This document shows positions 40,636-49,469 of a stretch of DNA of 64,000 bases, piece by piece. The position numbers and the translations under genes are program-made. The notes beneath the pieces were generated by a model. The model saw only the letters and a program-made list of their open reading frames with translations. It did no database searches and was not told the origin of the DNA. The stretch comes from Xanthomonas bonasiae (GTDB lineage: Bacteria; Pseudomonadota; Gammaproteobacteria; Xanthomonadales; Xanthomonadaceae), in assembly GCF_017163705.1 (NCBI RefSeq), contig NZ_JAFIWB010000022.1, positions 1 to 64,000 on the forward strand, given 5' to 3'. The number at the start of each line of letters is the position of its first letter. The stretch's first letter is position 1.

Positions 40636-41070
40636 ATGGAATGGAATATTTCGAAAATCGCGGCGCTGGCGTCGGGCGTGTTGCTGTGCTCGGCGTTTGC
40701 CACGGCCGCTCATGCGCAGACCTGCTGCCCCACCGGCGGCGGTAGCCAGATCGCCCGCCAGGGCTTTGGCGAAAGCGCACCGGCCGCAACCGATCTGTCG
40801 GCCAATGCGACCGTGAGCATCTACCAGTTCGAGCGCAACGGGGTGACCTACCTGCAGATCAACGACGCGAATGGGCAGGTGCGTGGCGCGATCGGACGCA
40901 TCGAAAACACCGCCTGGGTGACGCCGATGGGCAAGGACGTGGATCGGGTCAGCATCGTCGATGCGCTGGACTACAGCCGCGGCACCGTGGTCTACGATGC
41001 GCGCTACTTCACCGTGCAGCGAGCCAGCACCACCAGCGGCGACGCGTGGACCGTCACCATCAAGAAGTGA
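40636..41070 (+). CDS. Secreted protein of unknown function
   Basis: A 144-residue exported protein: MEWNISKIAALASGVLLCSA then TAAHAQ (cleavage about residue 28). The mature form begins TCCPTGGGSQIARQGFGESA, with a vicinal cysteine pair. It has a compact beta-rich body (ATVSIYQFERNGVTYLQIND, then GAIGRIENTAWVTPMGKDVD) and ends WTVTIKK. The AAGGAA ribosome-binding site is well placed. No family was recognised. It converges on, and overlaps by 11 bases, the membrane sensor gene. The elaborate upstream region suggests tight regulation. Confidence 0.75.
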   Translation: MEWNISKIAALASGVLLCSAFATAAHAQTCCPTGGGSQIARQGFGESAPAATDLSANATVSIYQFERNGVTYLQINDANGQVRGAIGRIENTAWVTPMGKDVDRVSIVDALDYSRGTVVYDARYFTVQRASTTSGDAWTVTIKK

Positions 41071-42577
41071 CGGGGCGCCGCTCCGACGGTTCGGAGACAA
41101 GGAAGCTCATCTTCAGCTCATGGCGGCGCCGGCAGGTGCCGTCATGGGCTTTCAGCCGGCTCGCCAGCTCCCACTCGATCTCGTCCACGCGCTTGTCCGC
41201 TGTTTTCCTGGCGACCAGCAGCTCCGGATCGGCGGCGATCGTCACCACCAGGCCACGCCGGCCACGCGCTTTCCACACCCGCGCCGTGATCCGATGGCGG
41301 CTGCCGCTGGGCAGCACCTCCATCGCATTGAGCACGCAGCGGTACGCCGCCAGTTGCAGGCCGATCGACAACTGCCGCGATTCGCCGCGCAGCCGCGTCT
41401 CCACCTCGGTGTCGCAGGCATTGGCGAAGGCGATGGAACTCAGTGCGCCGTAGAGTCCATGGGTCTCGATGTCCAGCGGATACAGCGCGGCGACGTAGTC
41501 GTCCATCAACTGCGCCTGGATCACCCCGGTACGGTTCATCTCCATGGCCGCAGCGTAGTGGCCGCGCTCCTTCAGCGAAGAGGCGATGTCGCGGCGCAGC
41601 TTGTTGAGGTGGGTATGGATATCGGTGTACTCGATCACCCGGTTGCGCAGCGTGCGCTCGGCCGACATGTAGCTGGCCTGCGCCACCTGCAGCGCCTGCT
41701 GCTCGGCATAGCCGAAGTGCCGCGCCTGGCGGAACGCGCTGGAAATCTTCGAGCCGAGCACGAACAGCAGGGTCGCCGCGACCGCGATCAGCATCTGCAC
41801 ATCGAATCCCTGCTGATCGTAGGCGCCCGGGTAATTCACCCGCGGCAGCGACATTGCAACGGCCAGGTTGGCCAGCACCACGCCGACCGCCGAGCCGCGC
41901 CAGCCGTAGGACAGGGTGAGCCAGGCGCCCGGCACCAACAGCGCCAGCAGCACGACCTGGTGCATCAGGCCCGAGGTCTGCATGGCCAGCACGAAGATGC
42001 CCGCCACCGCCAGGACCGCGATCGCGGAGTCGCGCAACAGCTTGCTGGGCATGAATTTATCGGTCTTGCGACGCAGCCAGAGCAATGCCGGCAGGAAGAA
42101 CATCAGAATGCCGAGGTAGCTACCGATCCAGTACCTGACGCTGGTTTCCAGGGTGATGAAGGCGGCCGGTCCGTCCAACATCGCGTTGACCGCCTTGTTG
42201 ACCAGCAGGCCCCACAGCGCCAGGCCAACCGTGAGCAAAGGCAACCAGCGCTGCACCGCCGACGCGCCGGGAAAGCGGCTGCGGAAAGCCCACGGCAGCA
42301 ACGCGAACAGCGGCGCCGCCAGGAACGGACTCAGATACGCCCACAGCTCACTGACCCCGTCGTGGTTGGCCATCGGCAAGCGCATCGTCAGCAAGGCGGC
42401 GGCATCGCCCAGGAACACGTAGGGCCACAGCCGGTAAGGCAGGAACAGCAACGCCGCCGCGCGCAAGCCGGCCGGCAGGAACCATTGGTCCACCGACCAG
42501 CGCCACACGAACATGTAGAGCGCGCAATAGACCGCGCTCAGGAGGATGCCGCCAGCGAATTTTTTCAGTGTAGCCAT
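41060..42577 (-). CDS. MASE1-type membrane sensor with degenerate kinase domain
   Basis: From the ATG at 42577 (MATLKKFAGGILLSAVYCAL) this has 505 residues. About eight membrane helices span residues 8-300 with a MASE1-like pattern (AAALLFLPYRLWPYVFLGDA, ALWGLLVNKAVNAM). The cytoplasmic part has a helical dimerisation-like segment (IEYTDIHTHLNKLRRDIASS) and a region like a histidine-kinase ATPase domain (LAAYRCVLNAMEVLPSGS). The N-box is atypical and the G-boxes are not clear, so phosphotransfer activity is doubtful. No response regulator is adjacent. Confidence 0.72.
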   Translation of the reverse strand: MATLKKFAGGILLSAVYCALYMFVWRWSVDQWFLPAGLRAAALLFLPYRLWPYVFLGDAAALLTMRLPMANHDGVSELWAYLSPFLAAPLFALLPWAFRSRFPGASAVQRWLPLLTVGLALWGLLVNKAVNAMLDGPAAFITLETSVRYWIGSYLGILMFFLPALLWLRRKTDKFMPSKLLRDSAIAVLAVAGIFVLAMQTSGLMHQVVLLALLVPGAWLTLSYGWRGSAVGVVLANLAVAMSLPRVNYPGAYDQQGFDVQMLIAVAATLLFVLGSKISSAFRQARHFGYAEQQALQVAQASYMSAERTLRNRVIEYTDIHTHLNKLRRDIASSLKERGHYAAAMEMNRTGVIQAQLMDDYVAALYPLDIETHGLYGALSSIAFANACDTEVETRLRGESRQLSIGLQLAAYRCVLNAMEVLPSGSRHRITARVWKARGRRGLVVTIAADPELLVARKTADKRVDEIEWELASRLKAHDGTCRRRHELKMSFLVSEPSERRPVTS

Positions 42578-43237
42578 GCCACCTTGATCCTTGGCAGGAT
42601 GCCCAATTGGCGCAAACATACAGCACGGCGCAAGCGCGCACAGTAGACAGTTTGCGCAGCGCAATACGGCGGCAACGCCTTGCGCGGCGGGGGTTTGCGG
42701 GGATTTCGGAGAGGCTGGGACCGGCATCTCATTCGGCATGGTCCCAGACCGGCGCAATTTTGCCGGTTTCGCGTATCACGCGTCCGTGAGAGTGCCGCCG
42801 CCATTGGGCTGCGACGTATGCGGCGAGCGCTGCATCGGCGCGGCGGCGGCGATTGTCGGCATTTTGTCGGAGCGGCGCGGCTTGACTAGAATCGGACGGA
42901 GCGGCCGGCACTCGGCAGCGGCGGCGGAACGCGGGGAAATGGGAACGCGACGCATGTCTTGCCGAAGCGCCCGACCCGACCCTGCCCTGGCACTCCGCAT
43001 CGCTCTCGTGCAGCGCGGAGCGTGTCGGCTACCGGCCTCCGGCACGGCCGGGCGGCGACAGCGTCGCTCGGCAACCCGAAGCGGCCCGGTGGTGCGCAAG
43101 CAGGCGTTGCACGCCGCGGATCCGGCCCCCGGCCACGAAGCGCCCGACAAGCATCGCCGCGCATGAGGCCGGCACCCTGATTTGCCGATAAAAGCCGCAT
43201 CGGCCACACTCCTTGCAATCTTGTTCCGCGAATCTGC
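42578..43237. other. Intergenic region, sensor / YbaL antiporter
   Basis: This 660-base gap between divergent genes has no convincing gene. Open frames (for example plus strand 42591-43166) are Arg/Ala-rich, have no ribosome-binding site and do not look like protein. Apart from an inverted repeat at 42610-42657, nothing recognisable was seen. Confidence 0.45.
42610..42657. promoter_or_regulatory. Spaced inverted repeat upstream of the sensor gene
   Basis: GCGCAAAC (42610-42617) is repeated inversely as GTTTGCGC (42650-42657), 32 bases apart, starting 33 bases upstream of the sensor start codon. It may be two half-sites of a regulator or an RNA stem in the leader. Confidence 0.35.
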
Positions 43238-44917
43238 ATGCATCACGACACCAGTCTCATCGACATCATCGCGGTCGGGCTCGCCCTCGCCTTCGTCCTC
43301 GGCGCCCTCGCCCACCGCATCAAGCTCTCGCCGCTGGTCGGCTATCTGGTGGCCGGCATCTGCGTCGGTCCGTTCACTCCCGGCTTCGTCGCGGACCAGG
43401 CGCTGGCCAACCAGCTGTCGGAACTGGGGGTGATGCTGCTGATGTTCGGCGTCGGCCTGCATTTCTCGCTCGAAGACCTGATGGAAGTGAAATGGATCGC
43501 GATCCCCGGCGCGCTGGCGCAGATCGCGGTCGCCACCCTGCTCGGCTGGGGCCTGGCCTGGAGCATGGGCTGGCCGACCCTGCACGGGCTGGTGTTCGGC
43601 CTGGCGCTGTCGGTGGCCAGCACCGTGGTGCTGCTGCGCGCGATGGAGGAACGGCGCCTGCTGGAAACCCTGCGCGGGCGCATCGCGGTGGGCTGGCTGA
43701 TCGTCGAAGATCTGGTGATGGTGCTGGCGCTGGTGCTGCTGCCGGCATTGGCCGACGCGCTCGGCGGCAAGGGCGCCGGCACCGGCGCGATCCTCGGTGC
43801 GCTGGGCATCACCCTGCTGAAGATGGCCGCGTTCGTGGTGGTAATGCTGGTGGTCGGCCGCCGCGCGATCCCGTGGGTGCTGGAGAAGGTCGCCGCGACC
43901 GGCTCGCGCGAGCTGTTCACGCTGTCGGTGCTGGCGATCGCGCTGGGCGTGGCGTTCGGCTCGGCGACCCTGTTCGGGGTGTCGTTCGCGCTCGGCGCGT
44001 TCTTCGCCGGCATGCTGCTGAAGGAATCGGAGCTCAGCCACAAGGCGGCCAACGATTCGCTGCCGCTGCGCGATGCGTTCGCGGTGCTGTTCTTCGTCTC
44101 GGTCGGCATGCTGTTCGACCCGCACATTCTGCTCGAGCATCCGTGGCAGGTGCTGGCCACGTTCCTGACCATCACCGTCGGCAAGTCGCTGGCCGCATTC
44201 GTGATCGTGCGCGCGTTCGGCCACCCCACCGGCATCGCCCTGACCATCTCCACCAGCCTGGCGCAGATCGGCGAGTTCTCCTTCATCCTGGCCGGGCTCG
44301 GCGTCAGCCTGGCGATCCTGCCCGAGACCGGGCGCGACCTGATCCTGGCCGGCGCACTGCTGTCGATCATCGCCAACCCGCTGCTGTTCACCTGGCTGGA
44401 CCGCTGGCAGGCCAGGCAGGCGGTGGATGCGCCGGTGACGGTGGAAGCGGAACTGCCGCCGGGGCCGTCGCTGGACCTGGTCGACCACGCCATCGTGATC
44501 GGCTACGGCCGGGTCGGCAGCACGCTGGCAGCGGTCCTGCGCGAGCGCGGGGTGCCGGTGCTGGTGATCGACGACAACCGCGAGCACGTGGAACGCGCGC
44601 ATGCCGACGGCATCCCCGGCATCCGCGGCAGCGCCGCTGCCGACCGGGTGCTGGCCGAGGCGCATCCGGAAAAAGCCAAGATCGCGATCCTGGCGATCCC
44701 GCAGCCGCTGGAAGCCGGCGAGGCGCTGGCCAAGCTGCGCGCGCTGAATCCCGGACTGACCCTGCTGGCCCGCGCGCACAGCGATGCCGAGGTCAAGCAC
44801 CTGCTCGAGCACGGCGCCGACGGCACGGTAATGGCCGAGCGCGAGCTGGCCTATTCGCTGGCCGAGATGGTGATGGCGACGCCGCCGTACCGCGCCATGC
44901 GGGCCGTGCCGGGCTGA
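43238..44917 (+). CDS. ybaL: YbaL/Kef-type cation:proton antiporter with TrkA-N domain
   Basis: A 559-residue CPA2-family protein starting MHHDTSLIDIIAVGLALAFV. About 12 membrane helices (1-385) include LSPLVGYLVAGICVGPFTPG, LMLLMFGVGLHFSLEDLMEV and ALGAFFAGMLLKESELSHKA. The cytoplasmic TrkA-N/RCK domain (about 415-530) has the nucleotide-binding motif VIGYGRVGS and then VIDDNREHVERA. It follows E. coli YbaL nearly end to end. A role in K+/H+ homeostasis is likely; gating ligand unknown. Confidence 0.92.
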   Translation: MHHDTSLIDIIAVGLALAFVLGALAHRIKLSPLVGYLVAGICVGPFTPGFVADQALANQLSELGVMLLMFGVGLHFSLEDLMEVKWIAIPGALAQIAVATLLGWGLAWSMGWPTLHGLVFGLALSVASTVVLLRAMEERRLLETLRGRIAVGWLIVEDLVMVLALVLLPALADALGGKGAGTGAILGALGITLLKMAAFVVVMLVVGRRAIPWVLEKVAATGSRELFTLSVLAIALGVAFGSATLFGVSFALGAFFAGMLLKESELSHKAANDSLPLRDAFAVLFFVSVGMLFDPHILLEHPWQVLATFLTITVGKSLAAFVIVRAFGHPTGIALTISTSLAQIGEFSFILAGLGVSLAILPETGRDLILAGALLSIIANPLLFTWLDRWQARQAVDAPVTVEAELPPGPSLDLVDHAIVIGYGRVGSTLAAVLRERGVPVLVIDDNREHVERAHADGIPGIRGSAAADRVLAEAHPEKAKIAILAIPQPLEAGEALAKLRALNPGLTLLARAHSDAEVKHLLEHGADGTVMAERELAYSLAEMVMATPPYRAMRAVPG

Positions 44918-45041
44918 GGCTTGCGCGGCGTCCGTTCGTAGAAGTCCGCGTCACCGGCGCAAGCGCGCTGCATCCCTGCATAGGTGCCGGCGCGCACAAA
45001 AAGCGTCTACACGAATGCAGCGGCCGCCACCGAAACCTACT

Positions 45042-45056
45042 TGATAACCATTATCG
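45042..45056 (+). promoter_or_regulatory. Fur box upstream of the siderophore cluster
   Basis: TGATAAC-C-ATTATCG matches the 7-1-7 Fur inverted repeat (TGATAAT-N-ATTATCA) at 12 of 14 positions, and GATAACCATTATC differs from the classical core at one base. It lies 48 bases upstream of the aldolase ATG. It is the only clear Fur box I found in the window and predicts iron repression of the downstream operon. Confidence 0.8.
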
Positions 45057-45104
45057 TTTAGGCCAGGATTGCAGCCCCTTCCCCAGCCCCGCTCGCCCTC
45101 CCCC

Positions 45105-45836
45105 ATGGCTTGCAAGATCGGGTTGCTCAATTCGGTGCCCAGCCCGTTGCTGTGCGAGATGTTCGGCCACCTTGGCTACGACTTCGCGGTGCTCGACCTG
45201 GAGCACGTGCTGCGCTCGCCGGCCGAGCTGGAACATGCGATCCGCGCCTGCGAACTGGGCGGCTGCGAAGCCTGGGTGCGGGTGCCCGAGGTCGACGCCA
45301 AGCTGATCGGCCGGGTGCTCGACGCCGGCGCGCGCGGCGTGGTGCTGGCCGGGCTGGACAGCGCCGAGCAGGCCGAGCGCGCGGTCGCCGCCGCGCACTT
45401 CCCGCCGCGCGGCCGGCGCGGCATCAGCGGCGGCCGCGTCACCGGCTTCGGCAGCGTCGCGCTGGCCGACTACATCGAACGCACCCGGCACACCCTGCGC
45501 GTGGTGCCGATGATTGAAAGCGCCGCCGGCGTGCGCGCCCTGCCGCAGATCCTGCAGGTGCCGGGCGTGTCGCTGGTGATGGAAGGCGCGCTCGACCTGG
45601 CGCTGGACCTGGGCGTCGGCCCGCAGCCGACCCATCCGCAGGTGTGGGCGCAGCTGCTGGCGATCGCCGCGGCCTGCGGCGACGCCGGTATCCCGTTCTG
45701 TCCCAATCCGCGCGACGCGGCGCAACGCCGGCACTGGCTGGCGCAGGCGGACCTGCAGTGGCTGTTCGCCGGCGAAGACCGCGCGCTCCTGCAATCCGCG
45801 CTGCGCCAGCACGCCGCCGAGCTGCGCGCGCATTGA
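45105..45836 (+). CDS. HpcH/HpaI-family aldolase, candidate SbnG-like citrate synthase
   Basis: A 243-residue class II aldolase-fold protein starting MACKIGLLNSVPSPLLCEMF. The residues that in HpaI are H45, R70, E149 and D175 correspond to H34, R59, E138 and D164, with identical spacing (25 and 26 residues), so the metal and pyruvate/oxaloacetate site looks intact. In staphyloferrin B clusters a member of this family, SbnG, makes citrate from oxaloacetate and acetyl-CoA. Here the gene sits just after a Fur box and opens a citrate-siderophore operon, so the same role is likely. A carbon-carbon lyase role remains possible. The next gene starts 25 bases downstream. Confidence 0.82.
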   Translation: MACKIGLLNSVPSPLLCEMFGHLGYDFAVLDLEHVLRSPAELEHAIRACELGGCEAWVRVPEVDAKLIGRVLDAGARGVVLAGLDSAEQAERAVAAAHFPPRGRRGISGGRVTGFGSVALADYIERTRHTLRVVPMIESAAGVRALPQILQVPGVSLVMEGALDLALDLGVGPQPTHPQVWAQLLAIAAACGDAGIPFCPNPRDAAQRRHWLAQADLQWLFAGEDRALLQSALRQHAAELRAH

Positions 45837-45861
45837 TCCTTCGTTCTCCGGAGTCGTCGCC

Positions 45862-47985
45862 TTGATCGTTTCGCTTTCCCCCTCGTTGCTGGCCATGGCC
45901 GTCGGCGCCGCCCTGCTCGCCCCGCCCCTGGCCAGCGCCCAGCAGGCGCAGGACCCGCAGGACGCGGCGGCACGGATCCGCCAGCTGGATACCGTGCAGG
46001 TGCAGGGCAGCCTGCTCGGCCGCTCCACCGTGCAGGACGTGCAGCATTACGCCGGCAGCCGCCAGGTGATCGACAACGCGCAGCTGCGCAACGGCGCCAA
46101 CCGTTCGCTGGACGACGCGCTGCAGCGCGTGCCGGGGATCAAGGTGTTCGACGAGACCGGCACCGGCGCGCTGCCGCAGATCATGCTGCGCGGCCTGTAC
46201 GAGAGCCGCAGCGGCCGCGTGCAGGTGCTCGAGGACGGCATTCCGCTGGCACTGGCGCCGTACGGGCAGACCAGCCTGTCGCTGTTTCCGGTCGGCCTCA
46301 ACCAGGTCGACCGCATCGACATCGTGCGCGGCGGCGCGGCGGTGCAGTACGGCCCCAACAACGTCGGCGGCGTGATCAACCTGATCAGTCCGGACATCCC
46401 CACGACCTGGACCACCACGCTCGGGCAGAAGGTGACCGCCGGCGGCGCCGGGCACTATCTGAGCGACACCGCGATCAGCACCGGCGGCTACGCCAGCGAT
46501 ACGTTCGGCCTGCAGCTGGACGCGAACTGGACCAAGGGCGAGTACTGGCGCGAGCACAGCGACACCGACATCAAGAACCTGCGCCTGCGCGCCGAATGGT
46601 GGCTGGCCCCGGACAAACTGCTCAAGGCCAGCGTGCAGCGCTACGTGGCCGACATGGACATGGCCGGCGCCTTGTCCACCGCCGATTATCTGCGCGATAC
46701 GCGCCAGTCGACACGGCCGCTGGACGCATTCACCGGCCGCACCACGCGCGCCTCGCTGGTCTACCAGCAGGACTTCGGCGACTTGGGTCCGTTCCACGAC
46801 CTGCGCCTGGACTGGAGCAACTTCAGCGCGCGCAGCAGCCGCAACTTCGTCGTCGGCATGCGCTCGGCGTCCAGCGAGACCTGGCGTGCGGATCTGCCGC
46901 CGCAATTGCGGCAGAGCGCGCCGCGCGATTTCAAGGTCTACGGCAGCGAGCCGCGGCTGAGCTGGAAGATGGACTCCGGTGCGGTGAGCCAGCAGTGGAC
47001 CGTGGGCGCGCGCGCGATCAGCGAGGACATCGACTTCCTGGTCGGCAATACGCGGCTGAGCGACGGGCTGTACACCCTGGTGCGCGACTGGCGCTTCAAG
47101 GACCGCGGCGCCGCCGCCTACGTCAGCGATGCGATCGGGCTGGCCGACGACCGCGTCACCATCACCCCGGGGCTGCGCTACGAGCGGGTGGATTCGCGCT
47201 ACTACAACCTCGCCAGCGGCGCCAGCACGCGCAACAAGACCAGCGACGTGCTGCCCGGCCTGACCCTGGGTTTCCAGGCCACGCCGCAGTGGTACCTGTA
47301 CGCCGACGGGCAACGTTCGCTGCGCGCGCCGCAGGTCACCCAGATCATCTACGGCGACAATCTCGACGCCGAACTGGCCTGGAACTACGAGGCCGGCGCG
47401 CGTTACCAGCCCAACGACCGTACCCGCGTGCAGTTCGGCGGCTATCTGATCGATTTCGATCAGCAGATCCAGCTCGACAACACCACCCGCACCTATCGCA
47501 ACCTGGGCAAGACCCGCCACCAGGGCGGTGAGGTGGAACTGCAATGGAGTCCGGCGCAGCTGCGCGCGTTGACCCTCAACGCCGGCTACGCCTACCTGGA
47601 CGCACGCCAGGAATCGGGTGCCTACGACGGCAAGCTGGTGCCCTACACCTCGCGCAACCAGCTCAGCCTCGGCGCGTCCTACCAGCCCGGTCACACCACC
47701 GTCGCAGTGTCCGGCTATTACTTCAGCCGCGCCTTCAGCGATGCCGCCAACAGCGTGCAGGAAAACGCGATCGGTTCGGTCGGCGAATTGCCGGCGTACT
47801 GGGTGTGGAACGCGCAGCTGAGCCAGGTACTCAGCGAGCGCGACAGCGGCAAGCTCAGCGCCTCGTTGGCAGTGAACAACCTGTTCGACCGCACGTACTG
47901 GTACCGCGGCATCGACACCAGTCCGTGGGGCCGGCAACCGGCGCCGGGCCGCAGCGTCACCCTCGGCCTGGAATACCGCTTCTGA
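45862..47985 (+). CDS. xsuA: TonB-dependent siderophore receptor (XsuA/PvuA-like)
   Basis: A 707-residue receptor beginning at a TTG (45862) preceded by CCGGAG. The signal peptide ends LASAQ (about residue 26). The plug domain has LDTVQVQGSLLGRST, SLDDALQRVPGIKVFDETGT, LPQIMLRGLYESRSGRVQVL and RGGAAVQYGPNNVGGVINLI, a FecA/PvuA-like pattern. The barrel ends SVTLGLEYRF. It lies between the aldolase and the biosynthetic genes under a Fur box, so it is assigned as the ferric-siderophore receptor. In vibrioferrin systems the receptor is PvuA, and in Xanthomonas xanthoferrin uptake it is XsuA. The symbol is by analogy. Confidence 0.88.
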   Translation: MIVSLSPSLLAMAVGAALLAPPLASAQQAQDPQDAAARIRQLDTVQVQGSLLGRSTVQDVQHYAGSRQVIDNAQLRNGANRSLDDALQRVPGIKVFDETGTGALPQIMLRGLYESRSGRVQVLEDGIPLALAPYGQTSLSLFPVGLNQVDRIDIVRGGAAVQYGPNNVGGVINLISPDIPTTWTTTLGQKVTAGGAGHYLSDTAISTGGYASDTFGLQLDANWTKGEYWREHSDTDIKNLRLRAEWWLAPDKLLKASVQRYVADMDMAGALSTADYLRDTRQSTRPLDAFTGRTTRASLVYQQDFGDLGPFHDLRLDWSNFSARSSRNFVVGMRSASSETWRADLPPQLRQSAPRDFKVYGSEPRLSWKMDSGAVSQQWTVGARAISEDIDFLVGNTRLSDGLYTLVRDWRFKDRGAAAYVSDAIGLADDRVTITPGLRYERVDSRYYNLASGASTRNKTSDVLPGLTLGFQATPQWYLYADGQRSLRAPQVTQIIYGDNLDAELAWNYEAGARYQPNDRTRVQFGGYLIDFDQQIQLDNTTRTYRNLGKTRHQGGEVELQWSPAQLRALTLNAGYAYLDARQESGAYDGKLVPYTSRNQLSLGASYQPGHTTVAVSGYYFSRAFSDAANSVQENAIGSVGELPAYWVWNAQLSQVLSERDSGKLSASLAVNNLFDRTYWYRGIDTSPWGRQPAPGRSVTLGLEYRF

Positions 47986-48049
47986 TCGACGCTGCCGTCG
48001 AACGACGACGGTAGCCTTTGCAGTACCGCGCGCCACCCGGCGCGCCGCC

Positions 48050-48068
48050 GCTCGCGGGAGACGCGAGC
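48050..48068 (+). terminator. Weak hairpin between xsuA and xssA
   Basis: GCTCGCG (48050-48056) pairs with CGCGAGC (48062-48068) over GGAGA and is followed by CTTTACGG. It may attenuate read-through from the receptor gene. Confidence 0.35.
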
Positions 48069-48075
48069 CTTTACG

Positions 48076-48095
48076 GCGAACGCGGCCGCGTTCGC
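48076..48095. promoter_or_regulatory. 20-bp perfect palindrome between xsuA and xssA
   Basis: GCGAACGCGGCCGCGTTCGC reads identically on both strands. It lies in the 257-base gap 5' of the biosynthetic genes, directly after a 7-bp hairpin. It is a candidate operator or RNA stem. It is not a Fur box. Confidence 0.5.
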
Positions 48096-48242
48096 AACGC
48101 CCCCAGCGCGCGCCCGATGCGTGCGCCAGGCAGTTTTTTCCCCAAGCGCCGCAGCCGCGGCCTCCTGCTCCCCGTGTCCGCAGATCGCGGCCGCGCGCGA
48201 TGGCGCGCGCGTCCGCCCCTGTCTTCCGAACGAGAACCGATC

Positions 48243-49469
48243 ATGACCCCGCATGACGCTCCCCTGCTGATCCTGAGCCACGTCTGCCATCCGGCAGTGA
48301 CCGATGGTTTCATTCCCGCGGCACAACGCCTGGGCGTTCCGGTGCTGCTGCTGACCGACCGCCGCCACGACCACCTGGCGCACTTCCGCCGGCATCCGCC
48401 CACGGTGCCGTTGCAGATCCTGGAGTGCGACGTGTTCAATCCGCTCGGCGTTCTCGACCTGCTCAGCACCCTGCAATTGCAGCCGCGCGCGGTGTTCAGC
48501 AACAGCGATCATCTGCAGACCAGCGCCGCGCTGGTCGCCGCCGCGCTGGCACTGCCGGGCAAGGACTGGCAGATCTGCTATGCGGCCAAGAACAAGGCCG
48601 CGATGCGCCAGCGGCTGCGCGCGCGCGGCCTGCCGGTGCCGTGGTTCTGCAGCCTGGCGCCAGGCGCGCCGCTGCCGGCGCAGGCGCCATGGCCGCTGAT
48701 CGCCAAGCCGCGCGAAGGCGTGGCCAGCCTGGACGTGCGCCATTGCGCCGACGCCGCCGCGCTGCAGGCCTATCTGGACGACTTCTGGCAGCGCTATCCG
48801 CAGCGCAGCGTGTTGCTGGAGAGCGTGCTGCAAGGGCCGTTGTTCACCGTGGAAACGCTCGGCGACGGACAGCGCCTGCAGGTGCTGGGCGGCTTCGAGG
48901 TGCGCCTGTCGGCACCGCCGCACTTCGTCGAATGCGAGGCCCGCTGGCGCGGCGATGCCGACACGCCGGCGCTGCGCCAGGCAGTGGCGCAGCTGCAGGC
49001 GTTCGGCATCGGCTTCGGCGCCTGCCACAGCGAATTCATCCTGACCGCCGACGGGCCGGTACTGGTCGAGATCAACTACCGCAGCATCGGCGACGGCCGC
49101 GAATTCCTGCTCGACCGCATGTTCGGCGGACGCTGGTTCGACAGCGTGCTCGGCCTGCACCTGGGACAGCCGCTGCCGATCCTGCGCGCGCGGCGCGAAC
49201 ACGCGCTGGTGCGCTACTACGTCGCCGACGCCGAAGGCACCCTGGCCATGGCCAGCGACGACCAGGCCTGCAACGACACGCGCTGGGAAGCGCGCTACCG
49301 GCGCCTGCGGCAACCCGGCGACAGCATCCGCCTGAGCCACTCCAACAAGGACTACCTGGGCGCGCTGGACGTGCTCGCCGACGCCGCGGCCGACCTGCCG
49401 CTCGCGCTGGCCGCGGCCGAGGCGCCGCTGCAGTGGCGGATCGAGGCCGGCACGGGAGCGCAGCCATGA
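48243..49469 (+). CDS. xssA: ATP-grasp ligase of siderophore synthesis (PvsA/XssA-like)
   Basis: A 408-residue ATP-grasp enzyme starting MTPHDAPLLILSHVCHPAVT. ATP-binding features are PLIAKPREGVASLDV and the metal-binding VEINYRSIGDGREFLLDRMF. In vibrioferrin synthesis the homologue PvsA is assigned the ligation of alanine with 2-oxoglutarate; here that is inferred from position and fold. The open frame extends 75 codons upstream, but the ATG at 48243 begins the family-like sequence. Its stop overlaps the next start (ATGA, 49466-49469), so translation is coupled. Confidence 0.88.
   Translation: MTPHDAPLLILSHVCHPAVTDGFIPAAQRLGVPVLLLTDRRHDHLAHFRRHPPTVPLQILECDVFNPLGVLDLLSTLQLQPRAVFSNSDHLQTSAALVAAALALPGKDWQICYAAKNKAAMRQRLRARGLPVPWFCSLAPGAPLPAQAPWPLIAKPREGVASLDVRHCADAAALQAYLDDFWQRYPQRSVLLESVLQGPLFTVETLGDGQRLQVLGGFEVRLSAPPHFVECEARWRGDADTPALRQAVAQLQAFGIGFGACHSEFILTADGPVLVEINYRSIGDGREFLLDRMFGGRWFDSVLGLHLGQPLPILRARREHALVRYYVADAEGTLAMASDDQACNDTRWEARYRRLRQPGDSIRLSHSNKDYLGALDVLADAAADLPLALAAAEAPLQWRIEAGTGAQP

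Noticed and set aside
45069-45104. Earlier TTG start of the aldolase at 45069
   Set aside because: It would add 12 Pro/Ser-rich residues directly after the Fur box and has no ribosome-binding site. The ATG at 45105 starts at the conserved first strand.
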